Shown piece after piece: positions 11,163 through 17,350 of a DNA stretch of 28,258 bases. Origin of the DNA: a virus; IMG/VR virus record IMGVR_UViG_3300034138_000012, positions 1 to 28,258 of that record; one strand, given 5' to 3'. A model generated the notes under the pieces. The model had not been told where the DNA came from and ran no database searches. It saw nothing but the letters and a program-made list of their open reading frames with translations. Each line of letters starts with the position of its first letter. Within the stretch, counting starts at the first letter, position 1. A program made the translations under genes and the position numbers.

Positions 11163-12863
11163 ATGCCCGCCCGCGCAAAGCGCCTCCCCGAGTGTGGAAA
11201 GACGTTCGACGGAGTCGAATGCACCCGAAGGGGTGACCACCTCTGCAAGCCCCGCAGTCAGCACGTGTCGGCGTTCTTCTCCGAGATCCTGCTCCACACC
11301 AAGGGTCGGTGGTCCCGCACACCGTTCCACCTCCACGACTGGCAGCTCAAAGACATCATGGAGCCGCTGTTCGCAGAGGTCACCTGGTCGGACGAGTTCA
11401 AGCGCTACATCCGCCGCTACCGTCTCGCGTGGATCGAAGTCGCCCGCAAGAACGGCAAGAGCGAACTACTCGCCGGCATCGCCCTGTACCTGCTCATCGC
11501 CGACGACGAGGACGGCGCCGAGATCTACGGGTGCGCCGTTGACCGTGACCAGGCCCGCAAGGTCTACGACGTTGCTGAGCGCATGGTTCAGCTCTCCCCG
11601 ATACTTTCCGCACGGCTCAAGATCAATAAGCAGGCCAAACGGATCTACGATGTCCAGACGGGCAGTTACTACGAAGTGGTGGCCGCCGACGCCGGAGGAA
11701 ACCTCGGCCACAACCCCCACGGCATCGTCTTCGATGAGGTACTGACCCAGAAGAACGGCGACCTCTGGAACGCCATGCGTACCGGCATGGGCGCGCGCGA
11801 GCAAGCTCTGATGGTGGCGGCTACGACGGCCGGCGACGACCCACAGTCGTTCGGGAAATCCGAGCACGACGAGATGCAGAAGATCGCCGACGACCCCGAA
11901 CGCGCCCGTCACGTGTTCGTGTACATGCGGAATCTGCCCATGGACGCGGACCCATGGGATGAAAGCCTCTGGCACCTCGCGAACCCCGCTCTCGGTCAGT
12001 TCCTATCGATGCAGTCCCTCAAGGACGAAGCACAAGAGGCCCGCAACGACCCCGGTAAGGAAAACGCTTTCCGGCAGTTCCGGCTCAACCAGTGGGTGTC
12101 GCAGTCCTCCCGGTGGATGCCCATGCACCTCTGGGACCGGTGCACCGGCGACCTGTGGCTCAACCCGCATTGGCACAACAACGAGCTACGCGGGCGGAAG
12201 GCTTACGCCGGGTTCGACCTGGCCGCGAAGTTCGACCTCACCGCCTGGTGCTTAGTCCTGCCCGGCGATGAGCCAACCGAGGACCCGGCACACATCATGT
12301 GGCGGTTCTGGCTCCCCGAATCCGGCCTGGAACGGCTTGATCAGTTCCATGACGGGAAATTCACACGGTGGGCTCAGCAGGGTTGGCTCACGATCACTGA
12401 AGGCTCCGTGATCGACTACGACAAGGTAATCGCTGATATCGCGGAAGACGCCCGCACTTATCAGGTAGTGGCAGCCGACTGCGATGAGTGGTCGATGTGG
12501 CCGATCATCAACCGCATCGGTGAGGCCCTTAACCTGGACATCGAAGAGGGCGAGCTGACCGCGTACCGCAACACGTACGACCGCATGAGCCCCGGTATGA
12601 CGGACCTCATGGGGACGGTCAAGCGCGGCCTTCTCCGTCATCACGGCAACCCCGTAGCCCGCTTCTGTTTCGATCAGTGCGAAGTTCGTCATGCTGCCTA
12701 CGATCCGAACCTGATCCGGCCGGAGAAGCCCGAACGTGGGCGTGACAAGGCCCGGATCGATGCGGTGCCGGCGGCGGCGATGGCGGTCAACGCGTGGAAG
12801 TCCCGCGAGGGTGTCGAACAGTTCACGTCGGCGTACGAGGACAACAAGCTCATGGTGATCTGA
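11163..12863 (+). CDS. terL: Terminase large subunit
   Basis: 566 residues with the ATPase-nuclease layout of phage packaging motors. A Walker A-like segment ARKNGKS lies at 94-100, Walker B GIVFDE at 187-192, and a coupling region with AATTAGDDPQS follows. The C-terminal nuclease has metal-binding acids in YAGFDLAAKFDL, VAADCDEWSMW and KARIDAVPAAAMAV. It cuts concatemeric DNA and pumps it into the prohead through the portal. The ATG at 11163 follows GGGGTGGTGAC. The end overlaps the opposing gene at 12850 by 14 bp. It is separated from the small subunit by a leftward cassette and from the portal by another. Confidence 0.95.
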   Translation: MPARAKRLPECGKTFDGVECTRRGDHLCKPRSQHVSAFFSEILLHTKGRWSRTPFHLHDWQLKDIMEPLFAEVTWSDEFKRYIRRYRLAWIEVARKNGKSELLAGIALYLLIADDEDGAEIYGCAVDRDQARKVYDVAERMVQLSPILSARLKINKQAKRIYDVQTGSYYEVVAADAGGNLGHNPHGIVFDEVLTQKNGDLWNAMRTGMGAREQALMVAATTAGDDPQSFGKSEHDEMQKIADDPERARHVFVYMRNLPMDADPWDESLWHLANPALGQFLSMQSLKDEAQEARNDPGKENAFRQFRLNQWVSQSSRWMPMHLWDRCTGDLWLNPHWHNNELRGRKAYAGFDLAAKFDLTAWCLVLPGDEPTEDPAHIMWRFWLPESGLERLDQFHDGKFTRWAQQGWLTITEGSVIDYDKVIADIAEDARTYQVVAADCDEWSMWPIINRIGEALNLDIEEGELTAYRNTYDRMSPGMTDLMGTVKRGLLRHHGNPVARFCFDQCEVRHAAYDPNLIRPEKPERGRDKARIDAVPAAAMAVNAWKSREGVEQFTSAYEDNKLMVI

Positions 12864-13026
12864 TCTTCTCCAGGACGATATTCATAACGGGGACCGCCAC
12901 GGCAATGGACAGCACGGCGAAGGCGAACGCCCGGACATTGTTGTCGATGTAGAGCTGCCAGAACGACGCAGACAGGCACAAGGCGGAGACGACGAGTCCG
13001 AGCGCGGCCGTGATGATGTCGCTCAT
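12850..13026 (-). CDS. Small two-span membrane protein, 58 aa
   Basis: The ATG at 13026 overlaps the upstream TGA and follows GGAGGCCCG. Two hydrophobic helices are clear, at about residues 4-24 (IITAALGLVVSALCLSA) and 33-52 (AFAFAVLSIAVAVPVMNIVL), with a short polar loop between and a basic end. Size and shape would fit a holin or other membrane accessory protein, but no lysis gene lies nearby, so the function is open. It is the last gene of the leftward cassette after the large terminase. Confidence 0.65.
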   Translation of the reverse strand: MSDIITAALGLVVSALCLSASFWQLYIDNNVRAFAFAVLSIAVAVPVMNIVLEKIRSP

Positions 13027-13223
13027 CGGGCCTCCACATCGGGGCAGTAGGGCACGAACAGCCACGACGGCGGGGTCTCCCAGTAGATCAACGCCGACAC
13101 CGGCCGGGAGCACGAGCAGCACCGGACCGGCGGGCGGGCGGTGACGGCGTCGCGTGGCAGTTGGGCCGACACCTTCTCGATGTAGCAGCCCCCGCAGACC
13201 GGATGCTTCCTGTTGTGGATCAT
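13023..13223 (-). CDS. Cys-rich putative zinc-binding protein, 66 aa
   Basis: The start at 13223 is an ATGA overlap with the upstream gene. Cysteines at 10, 13, 35, 36, 38 and 60 (VCGGCYIEK, RCCSCSRP) form two knuckle-like pairs, as in small zinc-ribbon proteins. The region SALIYWETPPSWLFVPYC is hydrophobic and tryptophan-rich. No family is recognised. Confidence 0.68.
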   Translation of the reverse strand: MIHNRKHPVCGGCYIEKVSAQLPRDAVTARPPVRCCSCSRPVSALIYWETPPSWLFVPYCPDVEAR

Positions 13224-13354
13224 CGGTGCTTCTTCCACGTCTTCCACTCGAAGATGTACCAGCCGACCATGGCAAGCGGGGCCAGCAACAGCCGGGCGTC
13301 GATCATGTAGCTGAAGTCCGGGATCACGGCGTCAACCAGAGGGAATAGCCCCAT
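13220..13354 (-). CDS. Small membrane-associated protein, 44 aa
   Basis: This 44-residue gene starts with ATG at 13354, overlapping the upstream TGA by one base, and ends in an ATGA overlap. It has one hydrophobic span (RLLLAPLAMVGWYIFEW, about residues 21-37) followed by a strongly basic end (KTWKKHR), the pattern of a single-pass membrane protein with a cytoplasmic basic tail. It is too short for routine detection; coupling on both sides is the main support. Confidence 0.65.
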   Translation of the reverse strand: MGLFPLVDAVIPDFSYMIDARLLLAPLAMVGWYIFEWKTWKKHR

Positions 13355-13602
13355 CACTCGTTGACCTTAATGCGCCCGAAGTTGATCACCCCGGCCTTGC
13401 GATCGATGCTGAAGTTGTGCCCCATGCCTTCAACCACGTGGCCGCAGTCCTGGCAAACGATGTGGATGGGGAACGGCTCCAGCTCTGTCCACTCACCGTC
13501 AAGAGTCATGGACTTCACCTGATCGAAGCCCTCCCACATGCCGTCTAGCTTCTGACTGCCGCAGTTGGGGCACGTCGCGGGCTTCCTGGGTTCCTCGGTC
13601 AT
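13354..13602 (-). CDS. Zinc-ribbon protein, 82 aa
   Basis: The start at 13602 (ATGA overlap, GGGGAAACG ribosome site) gives a protein with CPNCGS at 11-14 and CQDCGH at 50-53, a classic four-cysteine zinc ribbon with a beta-strand insert between. A short C-terminal strand (AGVINFGRIKV) follows. Similar ribbons in cells bind nucleic acid or RNA polymerase, but the target here is unknown. Confidence 0.75.
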   Translation of the reverse strand: MTEEPRKPATCPNCGSQKLDGMWEGFDQVKSMTLDGEWTELEPFPIHIVCQDCGHVVEGMGHNFSIDRKAGVINFGRIKVNE

Positions 13603-13880
13603 CGTTTCCCCAATCCGGGCAGTCCACCGGAGACGGTCCTGATGGAACCGCCACGCGGGGGCGGGGGCGGGGGCAGCTTCGCCTTCCGCTTGGCCTCCAT
13701 GTGGCGTTGCAGGCTTTTGTTGCACCGCCCGCAGCCCCGCAGCGTCTTGTCGTCATCACCAGCAAGCGGGGACACCTTCCGCCGGCAGAACGTGGTGTTG
13801 AGCTTGTCCGGGTGCAGGATGTGGCGCCGGAACAGGATTTGCCCTTCGCCCGGCGGCAGCATGACGAAGTGAAGTTTCAC
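13599..13880 (-). CDS. Hypothetical basic protein with CxxC motif, 93 aa
   Basis: The start is GTG at 13880, overlapping the upstream TGA (GTGA). The N-terminal half is mixed (KLHFVMLPPGEGQILFRRH). The centre has C32 and the pair C50/C53 (RGCGRCNKSLQRHMEAKRK), which with a histidine could bind zinc. Then come a run of seven prolines and a glycine-rich basic end. It looks nucleic-acid-binding. No family is recognised. Confidence 0.66.
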   Translation of the reverse strand: MKLHFVMLPPGEGQILFRRHILHPDKLNTTFCRRKVSPLAGDDDKTLRGCGRCNKSLQRHMEAKRKAKLPPPPPPRGGSIRTVSGGLPGLGKR

Positions 13881-13963
13881 CGCCGCTTCCTCCGGAGTAG
13901 ACGAAGCACCGCGTGCCAGGTGTCTTCGTCGCTGTGCCAGAACCAGCGCCACAGTCCCTTCAC
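13877..13963 (-). CDS. 28-residue basic mini-protein
   Basis: A 28-codon frame begins with GTG at 13963, overlapping the upstream TGA (GTGA), and ends at 13877 with another GTGA overlap. The peptide is tryptophan-rich then basic (GLWRWFWHSDEDTWHAVLRL, then LRRKRR), a possible amphipathic membrane-binding helix. With no other frame filling this position, the double coupling argues that it is translated, but its size keeps confidence moderate. Confidence 0.5.
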   Translation of the reverse strand: MKGLWRWFWHSDEDTWHAVLRLLRRKRR

Positions 13964-14286
13964 CTGCCGACCCTCGCGGGTGTCGACGGGCGGGGCTGGT
14001 CGGCGTCGGCGTTGCGCACGTCGTGGACGACCCACGTCACGAGGATGAACCCGATGGCGACAACCCAGAAGCCGATCTTGACCATCGTCCACATGGTTGC
14101 CCAGACGGTCTTGCGCATCCCGGGCAGGCTGGCCTTCGTCTTCTTGTAGTCGCTGTTGGCCCGGTCGAACACGGCCTTGGCGTAGCCGAAGGCGATGAGG
14201 ATGCTGCCGATCAGCAGCACGATCAGGCCAGCGGGTATCCCGGGGTTGTCCTCAGCGGCGGCAAGCACACCGCCACCGTAAGCCAT
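13960..14286 (-). CDS. Two-span membrane protein, 108 aa; first gene of leftward cassette
   Basis: The ATG at 14286 is the only reasonable start; the upstream sequence TTGCGCACAGTTGCGCCCGA has no clear ribosome site. Hydrophobic spans are at about residues 17-36 (IPAGLIVLLIGSILIAFGYA) and 68-86 (MVKIGFWVVAIGFILVTWVV), separated by a basic linker. The C-terminal tail is polar and proline-containing. It resembles no named family. Its position at the head of a seven-gene cassette is clear. Confidence 0.7.
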   Translation of the reverse strand: MAYGGGVLAAAEDNPGIPAGLIVLLIGSILIAFGYAKAVFDRANSDYKKTKASLPGMRKTVWATMWTMVKIGFWVVAIGFILVTWVVHDVRNADADQPRPSTPARVGR

Positions 14287-14326
14287 TCGGGCGCAACTGT
14301 GCGCAACTTGTACGCCATTTGAGGGA

Positions 14327-14566
14327 CTAGCGGCGGACGACGACCTGGATCTTGGCGACCTTGCGCGGCACCGGCAGGTCGATCACGTCGCCGTCCTTCG
14401 CGGAGTACACGTCGATGAAAAACCTGATCGCCGCGTTCACTGCCCGGTAGAACGGCATCTTGCCCCGCATCCCCCGATCGAACGCGACCACCGTGGCCGG
14501 TTCCATGAGGATGGTCATGTCAGACATCGTCGCGCGGTCCTGGTACGTGAACTCGGATTCAGGCAT
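14327..14566 (-). CDS. Ribbon-helix-helix-like protein, 79 aa
   Basis: The start at 14566 is preceded by CCGGCC rather than a ribosome site, with TACGAT 8 nt upstream as a possible -10. An internal ATG, at MSDMTILM, is an alternative. The stretch MTILMEP, then helix TVVAFDRGMRG, then helix PFYRAVNAAIRFFIDVY follows the strand-helix-helix order seen in the product of 6759-7016. A basic end (VPRKVAKIQVVVRR) follows. DNA-binding is a guess from this pattern. Confidence 0.58.
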   Translation of the reverse strand: MPESEFTYQDRATMSDMTILMEPATVVAFDRGMRGKMPFYRAVNAAIRFFIDVYSAKDGDVIDLPVPRKVAKIQVVVRR

Positions 14567-14712
14567 GGCCGGGGATCGTAGTGGGTGCGCCGGGGTCCTA
14601 GTCGGACCGGGCCTCACCACCAGCTACCCGACCTCAGACCCCGGCGCTTTGGCGGGGTGGCCTAGACCCCTGCCCGGTTCCCATCCGGTGCCCGGCGCCC
14701 ACCGCGCCGCAG

Positions 14713-14834
14713 TGCTGGCAGCAGGATTCGAACCTGCGGACGGCCCCGACTCCGGGCGAAGGTCAACCCCATCGTCGGACCCGTTCTTGCGGCGACCAAC
14801 CGCTCACCCGTTAGGCCACTACGGGAACACCAGC
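14713..14834 (-). tRNA. tRNA-like element, long and probably degenerate
   Basis: The 3' part is a clean tRNA end: T stem GCAGG/CCTGC with loop TTCGAAT, acceptor strand TGCCAGC and discriminator A. It pairs with GCTGGTG at the 5' end (five Watson-Crick and two G-U pairs). A D arm CCCG/CGGG with GG in the loop is present. The anticodon arm is poor: GCGG/CCGC around TTGGTCG, giving a doubtful GGT, without A37. About 50 nt lie between it and the T stem, so total length is 122 nt. It could be an intron-bearing, long-variable-arm or dead tRNA gene. No CCA is encoded. Confidence 0.4.
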
Positions 14835-14843
14835 GTGAAGTAC

Positions 14844-14881
14844 GGCGGCACCGGGGGTGTGTCTGAGACCCCGATACCGCC
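14844..14881 (-). other. Stable hairpin between the tRNA elements
   Basis: In minus-strand RNA a 13-bp stem forms between GGCGGTATCGGGG and the complementary arm ending in GGTGCCGCC, with two G-U pairs that exist only on this strand and an 11-12-nt loop. No T-run follows. It lies between the two tRNA-type elements and could be a processing signal or a transcription pause. Confidence 0.5.
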
Positions 14882-14927
14882 GCACAGACCGCACAGACGA
14901 ACCTACCTTGCACCCCTCTAAGGCGCG

Positions 14928-15001
14928 TAGCGCGGGCGGGATTTGAACCCGCGACCTCCGGGTTATGAGCCCGTTGAGCTACCGAACTGCTCCACCGCGC
15001 A
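14928..15001 (-). tRNA. tRNA-Met (CAT), initiator type (fMet)
   Basis: A complete 74-nt cloverleaf without CCA. D arm is GAGC/GCTC, anticodon loop CTCATAA, T arm GCGGG/CCCGC with loop TTCAAAT, discriminator A. It shows the bacterial initiator marks: no Watson-Crick pair at 1-72 (T against T), A11-U24 in the D stem, and three G-C pairs closing the anticodon stem (GGG/CCC). Pair 27-43 is A against G, which departs from the usual. It is transcribed leftward, toward the other tRNA-like element. The host CCA-adding enzyme would be needed. Confidence 0.9.
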
Positions 15002-15130
15002 CCGGACGGCAGCCTTCAGAGAACACCCGAACTGTGGGGTACCGGGATATCTCCACAACTGCCGTCGGGAAACAGATAACCCCACCGCCCTGACCGGCGG
15101 CAACCCCTGTCACCCATTGGAGCACCCGAC

Positions 15131-15364
15131 ATGCTCTCGCGATGGCCCGTCTATCAACGGGTCCTGGCCAACCTCATCGACGGTTCCGCCATCGACGGAC
15201 TCCTAGTCGACCGCAAAGGACCGCTGCTGATCTTCGCGGACTGCACCCTCTACACACCATCGGCGGAAGCGACCCCCCTCGACGGTGACATTTACATCGA
15301 ACGCGAAAAAGTCCTGTTCATACAGGTCGCCCCGCCCCGGGAAATCACCGGACTGACCAACTGA
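15131..15364 (+). CDS. Hypothetical protein upstream of the portal, 77 aa
   Basis: The ATG at 15131 follows GGAG with 9-nt spacing. The product reads as one small beta domain: an N-terminal helix (YQRVLANLIDG) and strands (SAIDGLLVDRKGPLLIFADC, DIYIEREKVLFIQVAP). It ends 27 bp before the portal start and is probably co-transcribed. A conserved short protein in this position occurs in several actinophages, but no function is known. The 130-bp leader upstream contains an 8-bp inverted repeat (GACGGCAG 5005 bases further than window base 10000, paired with CTGCCGTC 46 nt later), at 15005-15012 and 15059-15066. Confidence 0.75.
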   Translation: MLSRWPVYQRVLANLIDGSAIDGLLVDRKGPLLIFADCTLYTPSAEATPLDGDIYIEREKVLFIQVAPPREITGLTN

Positions 15365-15391
15365 CACCACACCGCCGAAGGGAGTAACGGG

Positions 15392-16690
15392 GTGCCTTTC
15401 GTGCTGACCTCCGGCGCCATCGACCGGGTCCGCCCCGCACAGAACAGCCTCGGATTCGGGCTACCCACCTATGTACAAGTCGGCCCGGAGCAATACCGGA
15501 CCTACGAAGCACTATGGAAGGCCCAGCCGGCGCTGCGGACCGTCATCGAGTTCCTGGCCCGCAACATCGCCGAACTCGGCCTGGACGTGTTCGAATCCGA
15601 CGGCGACACCGACCGGAAAAAGGTTCGGGAACACCCGCTGGCGGTGATGCTGAACAACCCGTGGCCCGGCAGCAAATGGACCAAATACAAGCTGATCAAC
15701 TGGACGGTGCAAGAGTATTGCCTGTTCAACAGCGCGTTCTGGATCAAGGGCAAATCACCTGACGGGTCCAACGGGGTCCTACCGGTCCCGCGCCGCTACA
15801 TCGAACCCCGCGGCGACAACCTGTTCTTCCCCGACTCCTACCGGATCACCGGCACCCGCGGATACCGAGACCTCGACCCCGATCAGGTCGTCCACTTCTT
15901 CGGCTACAACCCCGACGACCCCCGAGACGGGTGGTCGCCGGTCGAAACCCTGCGGCAGATCCTCGCGGAGGAATACGCCGCCAGCCGGTACCGGGAACAG
16001 ATGTGGCGCAACGGTGCCCGGATCAGCGGCTACATCACCCGCCCCGAAAAGGCCCCCCGGTGGTCCGACACCGCCCGGCAGCGGTTCAAAAGCGACTGGG
16101 GTGCCTACAGCAACGAACAGATGGCCGGCGGCACCCCGATCCTCGAAGACGGCATGACCTGGCACGAAGGTGGCATCACGCCTCGCGACGCGCAGTACAT
16201 CGAAGCGCGGCAGCTCTCGCGCGAGGAAGTCGCCTCCGCGTTCCACATCGACCCGTCCATGATCGGGCTCAGTAAGAACGCCTCGCAGTCGTCGATTGCC
16301 GAACTGCACCAGATCCTCTACGCCGACGCCTTCGGCCCGCTGCTCGAAATGCTCCAGCAGGACATCGAACGGCAACTACTGGCCGACATCGACCCCGCCG
16401 GTGCGAAACGAACCTACGTGGAGTTCAACCTGCGGAAGAAGATGCAGGGTTCCTTCGAAGCGCAAGCGGCGGCCATCAGCGCATCCGTCGGCGGCCCCTG
16501 GATGACCCGCAACGAAGGCCGCGCCCTCTACAACCTGTCCGACCTCCCCGAGGCCGACGAACTGATCACACCCCTCAACGTCACCGAAGGTGGCCTGGCC
16601 TCCCCACGTGACACCGCCCCGGACAACCCGTCCAACGAAGAATCGAACGGAAAACCTCCGGGACCGAAACCCATCGGGAGCACGTCGTGA
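15392..16690 (+). CDS. Portal protein, HK97 type
   Basis: 432 residues, normal for the HK97/phage_portal family. Hallmarks are the N-terminal ALWKAQPALRTVIEFLARNI, the EHPLAVMLNNPWP stretch, the HFFGYNPDDPRDGWSPVETL region, and EARQLSREEVASAFHIDPSM followed by SSIAELHQILYADA. It forms the dodecameric ring at the head vertex through which DNA is pumped. The C-terminal 30 residues are polar and disordered. The start is GTG at 15392 after GGGAGTAACGGG. It overlaps the protease by GTGA. Confidence 0.95.
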   Translation: MPFVLTSGAIDRVRPAQNSLGFGLPTYVQVGPEQYRTYEALWKAQPALRTVIEFLARNIAELGLDVFESDGDTDRKKVREHPLAVMLNNPWPGSKWTKYKLINWTVQEYCLFNSAFWIKGKSPDGSNGVLPVPRRYIEPRGDNLFFPDSYRITGTRGYRDLDPDQVVHFFGYNPDDPRDGWSPVETLRQILAEEYAASRYREQMWRNGARISGYITRPEKAPRWSDTARQRFKSDWGAYSNEQMAGGTPILEDGMTWHEGGITPRDAQYIEARQLSREEVASAFHIDPSMIGLSKNASQSSIAELHQILYADAFGPLLEMLQQDIERQLLADIDPAGAKRTYVEFNLRKKMQGSFEAQAAAISASVGGPWMTRNEGRALYNLSDLPEADELITPLNVTEGGLASPRDTAPDNPSNEESNGKPPGPKPIGSTS

Positions 16691-17319
16691 AATTCAAGAC
16701 GATGCCCGCGACGGTGGCCCCACAAGACACCGACGACGGTGTCTTCGAAGCTGTCGTCAGCGTGTTCAACAACAAGGACTACGGCGGCGACATCGTCCGG
16801 CCGGGAGCATTCAAGAACAGCCTCGACTTCTGGGGCAGTTCAGACTCGCCGATCCCGGTCTACTGGTCGCACCGCATGGACGACCCGATGATGAACATCG
16901 GGGAAGTCATCGACGCCGAAGAACTCGCCGGTGGGGCGAAAGCCATCCCGGACTGGGCGAACAGCTGGGTCAAAGAACACGGCGGGCTGTACGTCAAAGC
17001 CAAACTGGACGACTACGGCATGGCCGCCCAGGTCCGCCACCTGATGAAACAGCGCCGGGTGAAGCAGTTCAGCTTCTCCTACGACGTGATCAACGAGAGC
17101 CGGTCGAAGTCCGGCGACTACACCGAACTTCTCGACCTGTTCCTCCACGAAGTGGGGCCGACCCCGCTGGGGATGAACCCGCTGACCGAACTCATCAGCG
17201 CGAAGGCGAAACCGCCTGACCCGCCCGAGCCCGACACCAAGACCACCGCCGCCAAACGGCGGTTTTTTTATGCCTTCAACGCCGAATACGCGGCGCTGAA
17301 CGCCGAACTTGCTGACTGA
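16687..17319 (+). CDS. Prohead protease, HK97 family (peptidase U35/S78)
   Basis: 210 residues beginning with GTG at 16687. The segments VVSVFNNKDYGGDIVRPGAF and IPVYWSHRMDDPMMNIG carry the catalytic histidine (H62). VKQFSFSYDV carries the likely nucleophile S129, and LLDLFLHEVGPTPLGM a third active-site position. It cleaves the scaffold arm of the capsid protein during head maturation. The C-terminal tail after residue 172 is proline- and alanine-rich, and its DNA contains an intrinsic terminator, which is odd inside a coding region. The fold and order are as in HK97. Confidence 0.92.
   Translation: MKFKTMPATVAPQDTDDGVFEAVVSVFNNKDYGGDIVRPGAFKNSLDFWGSSDSPIPVYWSHRMDDPMMNIGEVIDAEELAGGAKAIPDWANSWVKEHGGLYVKAKLDDYGMAAQVRHLMKQRRVKQFSFSYDVINESRSKSGDYTELLDLFLHEVGPTPLGMNPLTELISAKAKPPDPPEPDTKTTAAKRRFFYAFNAEYAALNAELAD
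17245..17269 (+). terminator. Intrinsic terminator inside the protease gene
   Basis: A 7-bp perfect stem (ACCGCCG with CGGCGGT, loop CCAAA) is followed by an unbroken run of seven T, the standard rightward intrinsic terminator. It lies 50 bp before the protease stop and 80 bp before the capsid start. The T-run encodes two phenylalanines and part of a tyrosine. It should lower transcript passing to the capsid unless antitermination or a later promoter acts. Confidence 0.8.
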
Positions 17320-17350
17320 CCGCCAGGTCACGAGAGGACGTAGGAAAACC

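Noticed and set aside
12850-13026. Holin
   Set aside because: Two membrane spans fit, but there is no neighbouring endolysin and several other small membrane proteins look equally suitable, so no lysis role is claimed.
14928-15001. Attachment site formed by a tRNA gene
   Set aside because: A complete tRNA with no integrase nearby and no partial duplicate in the window gives no support for an attP; it cannot be excluded without the rest of the genome.
14943-15206. An 87-codon plus-strand frame beginning MNPRPPGYEPVEL
   Set aside because: This is the usual false frame produced by the complement of a tRNA; the tRNA(fMet) explains the sequence.
17263-17275. Programmed frameshift at the T-run in the protease gene
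   Set aside because: The run is not in the X XXY YYZ phase needed, and the -1 frame ends after about ten codons; a terminator explains it better.
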